A stretch of 21,278 bases of DNA from assembly GCF_938015485.1 (NCBI RefSeq), contig NZ_CALLVU010000096.1, positions 1 through 21,278 of the forward strand, read 5' to 3'. Every line of letters starts with the position of its first letter. Position 1 is the first letter of the stretch. The stretch is from an uncultured Lachnoanaerobaculum sp. (GTDB lineage: Bacteria > Bacillota > Clostridia > Lachnospirales > Lachnospiraceae). Below, piece by piece: positions 1-6,834 of this stretch. The translations under genes and the position numbers were made by a program. Under the pieces are notes generated by a model. It searched no databases. It was not told where the DNA came from and saw only the letters and a program-made list of their open reading frames with translations.

Positions 1-9
1 AATAATTGC

Positions 10-61
10 AAAAAGGGAGATGCGAAAAAACTCAATCGAGTTTTTTCACACCCCCCTTTTT
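10..61 (-). terminator. Composite hairpin terminator after the small membrane protein
   Basis: Seen: an inner perfect 9-bp stem (AAAAAACTC at 25-33 and GAGTTTTTT at 38-46, four-base loop) sits inside a possible outer pairing of AAAAAGGG (10-17) with CCCTTTTT (54-61). Read on the minus strand, the inner hairpin ends in a run of T directly after the stop codon at 63-65, as expected for an intrinsic terminator. The inner stem is symmetric, so it could also stop transcription arriving from the left. Confidence 0.6.
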
Positions 62-62
62 T

Positions 63-263
63 TTATTCCTCATCCTTTTTATCAAGGTTTCGTATCTGTT
101 TTGTTATTATGATATATGCATAGACTATTACAGGCATCACGATATCTATGAAAAGAAAGACAAAGAGAAGTTTTGTATTGCTTGTAAATATTGCGACATA
201 AACTGTAGCAAGTAGGCTGAAAATAAGTATTAAAAGCAGTATTATTGCAAAAATTCTCTTCAT
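63..263 (-). CDS. Small two-helix membrane protein, unknown function
   Basis: I do not recognise this 66-residue protein. It has two hydrophobic segments, about residues 4-26 and 32-54, with a short loop between them and a charged C-terminal tail (KQIRNLDKKDEE) that probably lies in the cytoplasm. The start is the ATG at 263, one base after the stop of the ABC-F gene. Its ribosome binding site GGAGG is built into the last codons of that gene (CAG ACG GAG GAA TAA A ATG), so the two are almost certainly translated together. A longer reading frame extends upstream, but it runs through the ABC-F gene and has no separate start signal. A hairpin terminator follows directly. The coupling suggests a link to the ABC-F protein or simple co-expression; no function can be assigned. 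Confidence 0.7.
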   Translation of the reverse strand: MKRIFAIILLLILIFSLLATVYVAIFTSNTKLLFVFLFIDIVMPVIVYAYIIITKQIRNLDKKDEE

Positions 264-264
264 T

Positions 265-2190
265 TTATTCCTCCGTCTGTAGGGTAAGTTCTTCCCAATC
301 TTCCATAAGCTTATCAAGTCTTTTCTCAAGCGCCTCTTTTTGTTTTTGAAGTTCCATAAGTTTGCCGACATTTGAAGCATTCTCCGGGTTTGAAAATTCT
401 TCATCAATAGATTGTAATTTATCTTCAACCTCTGAAATCTCTTTTTCACATTTATTAAGAGCGTTCTTTATTTTCTTTTTTTGAGCTTGAGCAGTCTTAT
501 TGTCAATCCATTCTTTCTTTGACTCTGAAATATCTGCCGGTTTTTCAGCCTGTTCAGTGTTTGTAAGATTGGCGGCTTCCTCTACGGCTTCTCTTTTTTC
601 AATATAATAATCGTAGTTTCCTATATAGTTTAACAATCTGTTTTCAGTGAGGTCAAGTATTCTGGTAGCTGTCTTATTGATAAAGTATCTGTCATGTGAG
701 ACATAGCAGACAGTACCCGGAAAGTTGTTCAATGCATTTTCAAGTACATCCTTACTTACTATATCAAGATGGTTTGTAGGCTCATCCAGAAGCAAAAAGT
801 TTGCTTTTGAGAGCATAAGCTTCACCAATGACACTCTGCCTCTTTCACCACCTGAGAGATCTGCTATTTTCTTGTACACATCCTCTCCGGTAAATAGAAA
901 TGCCGCCAAAATATTTCTTATCTGAGTATTCGTCATATCAGGATAGGTATCTGAAAGCTCGTCAAACAAAGTCTTGTCCATATGAAGTACCTGATGTTCC
1001 TGATCGTAGTAGGCAACGGATACATTTGAGCCGTAGATGACTTCACCTGTATCGGGATTTAAAAGACCGTTTATAATTTTTAAAAGAGTAGTCTTTCCTG
1101 TACCGTTGTCGCCTATTATAGCGACTCTTTCACCTCTTTTTATCTCAAAGTTTATATCCTCAAATAATTTTTTGTGATCAAAGCTCTTTGAGAGATTGTG
1201 TACGGTTAAAACATCCTTTCCGCTTTCTTTTGAGATATCTAAAGACAGTCTCATATTTTCACTATATGTCTGCGGTGCTTCTACCCTTTCAATCTTTTCA
1301 AGCTGTTTTTGCCTGCTTTCAGCTCTCTTTATTGATTTCTCTCTGTTAAACTGCTTAAGTTTTGTGATAACGGCTTCCTGATGCTTGATTTCCTGCTGCT
1401 GATTCAGATATTCCTTCATCTTGGCATCTAAAAGCATCTGCTTTTTATTTGAAAAGTCGGTATAGTTGCCAAGATACATCTGCACATTACCGTTTTCTAT
1501 ATCAATAACCTTGCTTACAATCTTATCAAGAAAATATCTGTCGTGAGATACGATAATTACAGCGCCCTTATAGTTTAAAAGGTATGATTCAAGCCACTCT
1601 ATACTTCTTAAGTCAAGGTGGTTTGTAGGCTCATCCAAAAGTATAATGTCAGGCTCTTCAAGCAGCAGTTTTGCAAGGAAAACTCTGGTCTTTTGCCCCC
1701 CTGACAATGTGTTTATCTTTCTGTCAAAATCGGCTTCTTCAAAGCCAAGTCCCTTTAAGATACCTACAACTCTGCTTTTTGCCGCGTATCCGTCCATAAG
1801 TTCATAGCTATGTGTAAGAGCGGTGTAAGAAGAGTAAAGCTCCTCCAATTCACTACCTGTCAAATGCTTCATGTCTTCCTGCATTTGTGACATTCTCTTT
1901 TCCATATTCAATATAGGTTCTATGACTGTATATAATTCATCAATAATGCTGAGTGCAGAGTCCACATTATTGATTTGGCGTAAATATCCGAGTTTTGCGT
2001 CCTTTGCAAGTGTAACGCTGCCGCCATCGGCACTCTCTTCTCCGGTAAGTATCTTCAAAAGTGTGGTTTTTCCCGCACCGTTTACACCTACAATGGCAAC
2101 CTTTTCATGTTCGTTGACAAGAAAGGTTGCATCCCTTATTATCTCATTACTTCCAAATGATTTTGATATATTAGTGGCATTTAAAATCAA
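265..2190 (-). CDS. ABC-F family ATPase (YdiF-like ribosome-associated)
   Basis: A soluble protein with two ATP-binding cassettes and no membrane segments. ABC-F proteins bind the ribosomal E site and rescue or tune stalled translation; some give antibiotic resistance. Cassette 1 has Walker A GVNGAGKT (residues 35-42), signature LSGGQ (162-166) and Walker B with catalytic Glu187 (LLDEPTNHLD). Cassette 2 has GDNGTGKT (360-367), LSGGE (445-449) and Glu470. The charged inter-domain linker (about 240-325) is the part that contacts P-site tRNA in this family. A C-terminal coiled coil covers about 565-641. I chose the TTG at 2190 (641 aa): an AAGGAGG lies eight bases upstream and the homology starts there (MILNATNISKSFG). 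The 32 residues upstream would cross the promoter. B. subtilis YdiF has about the same length and is also next to rex, so it is the likeliest relative. A resistance role is not shown. Confidence 0.9.
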   Translation of the reverse strand: MILNATNISKSFGSNEIIRDATFLVNEHEKVAIVGVNGAGKTTLLKILTGEESADGGSVTLAKDAKLGYLRQINNVDSALSIIDELYTVIEPILNMEKRMSQMQEDMKHLTGSELEELYSSYTALTHSYELMDGYAAKSRVVGILKGLGFEEADFDRKINTLSGGQKTRVFLAKLLLEEPDIILLDEPTNHLDLRSIEWLESYLLNYKGAVIIVSHDRYFLDKIVSKVIDIENGNVQMYLGNYTDFSNKKQMLLDAKMKEYLNQQQEIKHQEAVITKLKQFNREKSIKRAESRQKQLEKIERVEAPQTYSENMRLSLDISKESGKDVLTVHNLSKSFDHKKLFEDINFEIKRGERVAIIGDNGTGKTTLLKIINGLLNPDTGEVIYGSNVSVAYYDQEHQVLHMDKTLFDELSDTYPDMTNTQIRNILAAFLFTGEDVYKKIADLSGGERGRVSLVKLMLSKANFLLLDEPTNHLDIVSKDVLENALNNFPGTVCYVSHDRYFINKTATRILDLTENRLLNYIGNYDYYIEKREAVEEAANLTNTEQAEKPADISESKKEWIDNKTAQAQKKKIKNALNKCEKEISEVEDKLQSIDEEFSNPENASNVGKLMELQKQKEALEKRLDKLMEDWEELTLQTEE

Positions 2191-2222
2191 ACAATTTGCC
2201 TCCTTACTATATAATACACATA

Positions 2223-2252
2223 AGTATATCCTATACATACAATTGAATGCAA
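2223..2252 (-). promoter_or_regulatory. Possible promoter of the ABC-F gene
   Basis: On the minus strand TTGCAT (2252-2247) is followed after 18 bases by TATACT (2228-2223), a plausible sigma-A promoter 33 bases before the TTG start. It diverges from the rex promoter. This is pattern matching in AT-rich DNA, so confidence is moderate. Confidence 0.4.
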
Positions 2253-2279
2253 GGGTAAAGAATAGCGTTATTATCTGTA

Positions 2280-2308
2280 TTGACAATTATATTGAGAAAT
2301 AATATACT
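2280..2308 (+). promoter_or_regulatory. Strong sigma-A promoter of the rex operon
   Basis: A perfect -35 box TTGACA (2280-2285), a 17-base spacer and a -10 box TATACT (2303-2308) with one mismatch to TATAAT. The start of transcription should be near 2314-2316, inside the Rex-like operator that follows, giving a leader of about 57 bases before rex. Confidence 0.75.
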
Positions 2309-2310
2309 AA

Positions 2311-2328
2311 TTGTAGAATTCTTAACAA
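2311..2328. promoter_or_regulatory. Rex operator (ROP-like site)
   Basis: TTGTAGAATTCTTAACAA matches the family consensus TTGTTAA-N4-TTAACAA in all seven bases of the right half and five of seven in the left half. It starts two bases after the -10 box and overlaps the predicted transcription start, where a bound repressor would block the polymerase. Its place directly in front of rex supports negative autoregulation by the NADH/NAD+ ratio. Binding is inferred. Confidence 0.7.
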
Positions 2329-2371
2329 AGAAAGAGATATGCACTATATGTGTATTTTAGATGGAGACATA

Positions 2372-3028
2372 ATGGAAGAAAGAAAAATATCAAGAGCGGT
2401 TATTTCAAGACTGCCAAGATACTACAGATACCTGGGAGAACTTTCAGAAGAAGGAGTTGAAAGAATCTCTTCAAAAGAGCTTAGTGAGAGAATGAAGGTA
2501 ACCGCTTCTCAGATAAGGCAGGACCTTAATAATTTCGGAGGATTCGGACAGCAAGGATACGGATACAATGTAAGGTATCTATACAATGAGATAGCAAAGA
2601 TATTGGGTATTGACCGTCAGCATAATATTATTATAATCGGTGCCGGACACCTCGGACAGGCCATTGCAAATTATGCAAACTTTGAGAGAAGAGGCTTTTT
2701 GATTCAGGCAATGTTTGATGTGGATCCGAATCTTTTCGGAAAGACTGTAAGAGGTGCAAGAGTATATTCACTTGACAGTCTTGAGAAGTTTATTTCGGAA
2801 AATGATATTCAGATTGCGGCGCTTACCATACCGAAGGCAAGAGCCATGGAAGTTGCAGACAGACTTATAAAATCAGGAATAAAGGCGATTTGGAACTTTG
2901 CACACACGGATCTTACAGTTCCGGGCGATGTAATAGTTGAAAATGTACATCTGTCGGAGTCTTTGATGAGACTGTCATACAGAGTCAGCAATATGGATGC
3001 GATACCTTTTGAAGGAAAGTATGATTAG
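2372..3028 (+). CDS. rex: Redox-sensing transcriptional repressor Rex
   Basis: A cytoplasmic repressor that binds DNA when NADH is low and lets go when NADH rises, controlling fermentation and energy genes in Gram-positive bacteria. At 218 residues it has the usual family length. The N-terminal winged helix (1 to about 75) carries the family's typical recognition stretch (SQIRQDLNNFGGFGQQGYGY, residues 46-65). The Rossmann domain has the NAD-binding loop GAGHLG (91-96) and continues to about 195; the C-terminal helix contributes to dimer domain swapping. The chosen start (ATG 2372) has GGAG five bases upstream and yields MEERKISRAVISRLPRYYRY; an in-frame ATG at 2348 is possible but adds residues not typical of Rex. 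It is first in an operon with acpS, nnrD and alr, behind a promoter with a Rex-like operator. Confidence 0.95.
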   Translation: MEERKISRAVISRLPRYYRYLGELSEEGVERISSKELSERMKVTASQIRQDLNNFGGFGQQGYGYNVRYLYNEIAKILGIDRQHNIIIIGAGHLGQAIANYANFERRGFLIQAMFDVDPNLFGKTVRGARVYSLDSLEKFISENDIQIAALTIPKARAMEVADRLIKSGIKAIWNFAHTDLTVPGDVIVENVHLSESLMRLSYRVSNMDAIPFEGKYD

Positions 3029-3389
3029 AGGTATCGGAACCGACATAGTAGAAACAGACAGAATATCAAGAGCAATAAAAAAAGATTATTTTTTGAAAAG
3101 GGCTTTTAGTGACAGTGAGATTGCTATGGCTAAGGAAAGAAATACTGATATTTTTCTGGCAGGCAATTTTGCTGTAAAAGAGGCTTTTGTCAAAGCATTG
3201 GGAATAGGTTTTAGAGGTATCGGGCTGAAGGATTTGGAAGTTCTTAGAGATAAATACGGCAAACCCTTTATAAGGATTTGCAACCATGAAAATATTCATC
3301 TTATGGATATCAATGAGAAAAATATTTATGTATCTATAAGCAATACAAATTCATTAGCCGTTGCAATGGTGGTAATAGAAGTTGATTGA
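3021..3389 (+). CDS. acpS: Holo-[acyl-carrier-protein] synthase AcpS
   Basis: Transfers the 4'-phosphopantetheine group of coenzyme A to a serine of apo-ACP, which activates ACP for fatty-acid synthesis; it works as a cytoplasmic trimer needing magnesium. The 122-residue product starts MIRGIGTDIVE with metal ligand Asp8. It has the second conserved block NFAVKEAFVKALG with Lys53 and Glu54, and GIGLKDLEV after it. The usual SIS(H) motif near the C terminus reads SISN here (106-109), a small deviation. The ATG at 3021 overlaps the last eight bases of rex and has GAAGGAA just upstream; a longer in-frame start at 2997 lies inside rex and is less likely. Order acpS-nnrD-alr is common in Firmicutes. 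Confidence 0.93.
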   Translation: MIRGIGTDIVETDRISRAIKKDYFLKRAFSDSEIAMAKERNTDIFLAGNFAVKEAFVKALGIGFRGIGLKDLEVLRDKYGKPFIRICNHENIHLMDINEKNIYVSISNTNSLAVAMVVIEVD

Positions 3390-3404
3390 TATGTGGAGAT
3401 AGAT

Positions 3405-4283
3405 ATGAGGATACTTGATGAGACTGCATTAAAATATATACCTGACAGAATAGAAGATGCAAATAAAGGCAGTTACGGACATGTACTTGTGATTGCAGGG
3501 AGCAACGGCATGAGCGGTGCCGCTTTTCTCAGTTCTATGGCGGCTTATCGTTCAGGTGCCGGACTTGTAAGGATACTTACAGTAAGCAAAAACAGAACGA
3601 TTTTACAGACACTGCTGCCTGAAGCTATAATTACAACCTATGATGAGAGAGAGGCGTTTGAAAGTAAAGACTGCTTATTAAGTAAGATAAAGCAATGTCT
3701 TGACTGGGCAAGTGTTGTAGTGCTGGGTCCGGGACTTTCCACAGAGTACTACGCCAAAATTATTGTGGAATATGTTTTGTCCGAGTGCTATGTACCGATG
3801 ATAATCGATGCCGATGCACTCAATATAATTGCGTCTGACAATTCACTGACTAAGTACTATACAGACAATATTATTATCACACCTCATATCGGAGAGATGT
3901 CAAGGCTTATCAATGTATCTATAGAGGATATACTTGCAGATACACAAAAGTATGCAAAGGAATATGCAAATAAATATGGTATCACAGTGGTATTAAAATC
4001 ACATAGAAGTGTGATTGCCGCCAAAGAAGATACTTTTATCAATGAATCCGGTACTCCTGCTATGGCAAAGGCAGGAAGCGGAGATGTACTTTGCGGTATA
4101 ATAGCGGGAATGTTCTGCCTCGGAATAGAAGATGATTTGGCTGTGGCACTTGGAGTTTACATACACGGACTGGCAGGGAATCTGGCAGGACAAAAGCAGG
4201 GAGAGCACAGTATTATTGCAAGAGATATACTGGACAATATAGGAGAAGTGCTGAATAGAAGGAAGAGAAATGGACTCATATAA
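3405..4283 (+). CDS. nnrD: ADP-dependent (S)-NAD(P)H-hydrate dehydratase NnrD
   Basis: Repairs NADHX and NADPHX, the inactive hydrated forms of NAD(P)H, back to NAD(P)H using ADP as cofactor. It has the ribokinase-like fold of the YjeF C-terminal domain. Visible motifs in the 292-residue product: GHVLVIAGSNGMSGAA (25-40), GPGLS (109-113), IIDADALN (133-140), ITPHIGEMSRL (158-168) and GTPAMAKAGSGD (216-227), whose last Asp is the catalytic residue. The N-terminal epimerase domain (NnrE) that is often fused is absent, so epimerisation must be done elsewhere or spontaneously. I chose ATG 3405, with GGAG six bases upstream; a GTG at 3393 is in frame but sits on that ribosome site. The gene ends 14 bases inside alr, implying translational coupling. 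Confidence 0.92.
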   Translation: MRILDETALKYIPDRIEDANKGSYGHVLVIAGSNGMSGAAFLSSMAAYRSGAGLVRILTVSKNRTILQTLLPEAIITTYDEREAFESKDCLLSKIKQCLDWASVVVLGPGLSTEYYAKIIVEYVLSECYVPMIIDADALNIIASDNSLTKYYTDNIIITPHIGEMSRLINVSIEDILADTQKYAKEYANKYGITVVLKSHRSVIAAKEDTFINESGTPAMAKAGSGDVLCGIIAGMFCLGIEDDLAVALGVYIHGLAGNLAGQKQGEHSIIARDILDNIGEVLNRRKRNGLI

Positions 4284-5448
4284 ACGAGCTTATGCAAAAG
4301 TAGATTTGGATGCTATAAAACATAATTTGACAGTGACAAAAAATGCATTGAAAAAGGATATGAAGTTGGCTGCAATCGTAAAGGCGGACGGCTACGGGCA
4401 CGGAAGTGTTCCGGTGTCACTGTATATAGAAGATATTGTGGATTTTTTTTGTGTGGCTACACTTGAAGAGGGAATCAACTTAAGGTATCACGGGATTACA
4501 AAGCCTATTTTGATACTTGCCTGTATTCCAAGAGAGAGCTACAAGGAATCAATAGTTTTTGATATAAGAGAATCTGTATTTACAATTGATCAGGCTAAAA
4601 AGATAAATGAAGAAGCAAAGCAGATGGGTAAGAAGATGGCTGTTCATATAGCGATAGACACCGGAATGAACAGAATCGGCTTTAAGCCTACAAAGGAAAG
4701 TGCGGATATCATAAAAGAAATAAACGACATGGAAAATATTGAGGTGGAAGGTATTTTCACACATTTTCACAGTGCGGATGACAGTGACTTGACTTCCGCA
4801 CACCACCAAAAGCAGCTTTTTAGTGACTTTTTGGAAGTGTTACACAGTATGGGAGTTAATCCTAAGATTGCACATGCCTCCAATTCAGCCGGTATTGTAA
4901 ACGGTATCGGAACGGATCTTGATATGGTTAGGTGCGGGATCACGATGTACGGTATAGCGCCTTCAAGTGATGTGGATTTGAAAGACTTTGATTACAGGCC
5001 TGCTTTAAGTATTTATTCAACAATTACATATATAAAGCAGATAGGTGTAGGAGAATGTGTTAGTTACGGTGCCACATTCACAGCAAAAAAGGATATGAAG
5101 GTAGCAACGATATCATTCGGATATGCAGACGGATATCCGAGAGATTTAAGCAACAAAGGATATGTGCTGATTCACGGCATTAAATGTAATATACTTGGCA
5201 GAATCTGTATGGATCAGACAATAGTGGATGTCAGCGATGTTAAAGATGCAAAGATAGGAGATAGAGTGGTTATTTTGGGAAAGAGCGAAAACAGAGTTAT
5301 TACCGTGGATGAACTGACCAAGAATTCCAATACCTTTTCCTATGAGTTTATCTGCGGTATCAATAAAAGAGTACCTAGGCTTTACTATTGCAAAGATGAA
5401 TATATAGGGAAAAAGGACTATATAAGAGACTTGTATACTGTGATATAG
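4270..5448 (+). CDS. alr: Alanine racemase Alr
   Basis: A PLP-dependent enzyme interconverting L- and D-alanine, supplying D-Ala for peptidoglycan. The 392-residue protein is of normal length. The N-terminal TIM barrel carries the PLP lysine Lys38 in IVKADGYGHG, then ATLEEGINLR (63-72), IDTGMNRIGF (129-138) and SNSAGI (204-209). The second catalytic base is Tyr266 in CVSYGAT. The C-terminal beta domain has GRICMDQTIVDVSD (310-323) and ends with CGINKRVPRLYY (362-373). The start codon overlaps the last 14 bases of nnrD, with GGAAGAG just upstream, so it belongs to the rex operon. Confidence 0.95.
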   Translation: MDSYKRAYAKVDLDAIKHNLTVTKNALKKDMKLAAIVKADGYGHGSVPVSLYIEDIVDFFCVATLEEGINLRYHGITKPILILACIPRESYKESIVFDIRESVFTIDQAKKINEEAKQMGKKMAVHIAIDTGMNRIGFKPTKESADIIKEINDMENIEVEGIFTHFHSADDSDLTSAHHQKQLFSDFLEVLHSMGVNPKIAHASNSAGIVNGIGTDLDMVRCGITMYGIAPSSDVDLKDFDYRPALSIYSTITYIKQIGVGECVSYGATFTAKKDMKVATISFGYADGYPRDLSNKGYVLIHGIKCNILGRICMDQTIVDVSDVKDAKIGDRVVILGKSENRVITVDELTKNSNTFSYEFICGINKRVPRLYYCKDEYIGKKDYIRDLYTVI

Positions 5449-5487
5449 TGTACTTAAATTTTAATATTGGATAAGTAGGAGATTTTC

Positions 5488-6834
5488 ATGGACGATGCTC
5501 ATTCGGCATTATTGATTATTAGTATTGTAATTGTATTGTTTGTCAATTTTTCAATTCACTCATTCAATTCCGCATTGCGTGAATTGGATAATTCGGATAT
5601 AGAAGAAGAGGGTAAAGAGGGAAAGAAAGAGGACAGGTTAAGGAAATTCTTAGAAAAAAAGGATAAGGTGCTTTACTGTACACATATAGTAAATATACTT
5701 TCCGTAAGTTTCCTCGGATGGTATTTTGTCAGGACATTTGGAAGTATTATAAAGAATAAACTGCCGAATACTTTACCTGTATCATTTTCAAGCGGTCTTT
5801 CGATTTTTATCGTTGTTGTGGTCTTTTGTATTCTCTTTGTTATTTTCGGAATATCATTGCCAAACAAGCTTGCAAGAAAAGAACCGAAAAAAAGTGTATA
5901 TACATTTATGAGTATATCTGCCGTACTGATGTTTTTATTGTCACCGATTATATGTATAATTGACGGAGTTTCATATATTATATTAAAGCTTTTCGGAGTG
6001 GATATAAAGGCACAGGCGGAGACAGTAAGTGAAGAAGATATAGTAAGTATGTTAAATGAGGGTCATGAACAGGGTATCTTTGAAGGATCCGAGGCCGAGA
6101 TGATTACAAATATCTTTGAGCTTAACGATAAGCAGGCCAGAGATGTAATGACACACAGAAAAAGTGTTGTATTTATAGACGGTGAAGATACTTTGCAAGA
6201 GGTTATCGACTTCATGCTGACTACAGGTAATAACACAAGATATCCTGTATACGATGAAAACATTGACAATATAATGGGTATTCTTAATATGAAGGATGCC
6301 ATAATATGTGAGAATACTACCAACTATCAAAATACGGCCATCAAAGATATTCCGAATATACTCAGAAAGACTGTATTTGTTCCTGAGAATAAAAATCTGA
6401 ATACATTGTTTAAAGAGATGCAGTCACATAAAAATCACATGGTAGTGGTAGTGGATGAGTACGGTCAGACATCAGGAATTGTCACAATGGAGGACATACT
6501 TGAGGAGATTGTAGGAAATATCTTGGATGAGTACGATGTTGATGAAGAGCTTATAAAAAAGCTTGCAGACGGTTCATATATAATAAAGGGAATGACACCT
6601 CTATCTGATATTGAAGATATTCTTGGTATAAAATTTGATGAAGAGGAGTTGGAGAATTTTGATACTATAAACGGTATTATGATATCAAGACTTGACAGAA
6701 TACCTGAAGATAATGAGAAGTTTGATATTATAATGCACGGTTATGAGTTCAAGGCACTGAAGGTGTCAAACAGGACGATTAACACCATTAAAGTAACAAA
6801 ATTAAAAGAGGATGAGGAGCTTAAAGAAGAATAG
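5488..6834 (+). CDS. CNNM/CorC-type membrane protein with CBS pair
   Basis: A hemolysin-C/CorB-like membrane protein of 448 residues, a family linked to magnesium or other cation export. An N-terminal DUF21 (CNNM) membrane domain has hydrophobic segments at about 5-24, 62-82, 102-124 and 138-168. A pair of CBS domains follows at about 212-335 (RDVMTHRKSVVFID, NTRYPVYDE, VVVDEYGQTSGIVTMEDILEEIVG) and a CorC_HlyC domain at about 350-440. The acidic-hinge motif usually written GEIxPK reads GISLPN (121-126) here, so the glutamate is missing. Together with the very short N-terminal segment this marks a divergent subgroup. The start has TAGGAGA seven bases upstream. It begins 39 bases after alr without a terminator between them, so read-through from the rex operon is likely. 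Confidence 0.85.
   Translation: MDDAHSALLIISIVIVLFVNFSIHSFNSALRELDNSDIEEEGKEGKKEDRLRKFLEKKDKVLYCTHIVNILSVSFLGWYFVRTFGSIIKNKLPNTLPVSFSSGLSIFIVVVVFCILFVIFGISLPNKLARKEPKKSVYTFMSISAVLMFLLSPIICIIDGVSYIILKLFGVDIKAQAETVSEEDIVSMLNEGHEQGIFEGSEAEMITNIFELNDKQARDVMTHRKSVVFIDGEDTLQEVIDFMLTTGNNTRYPVYDENIDNIMGILNMKDAIICENTTNYQNTAIKDIPNILRKTVFVPENKNLNTLFKEMQSHKNHMVVVVDEYGQTSGIVTMEDILEEIVGNILDEYDVDEELIKKLADGSYIIKGMTPLSDIEDILGIKFDEEELENFDTINGIMISRLDRIPEDNEKFDIIMHGYEFKALKVSNRTINTIKVTKLKEDEELKEE

Noticed and set aside
1871..2302. 143-codon plus-strand frame antisense to the ABC-F gene
   Set aside because: Antisense shadow of conserved ABC-F codons and of the promoter region; no ribosome site.
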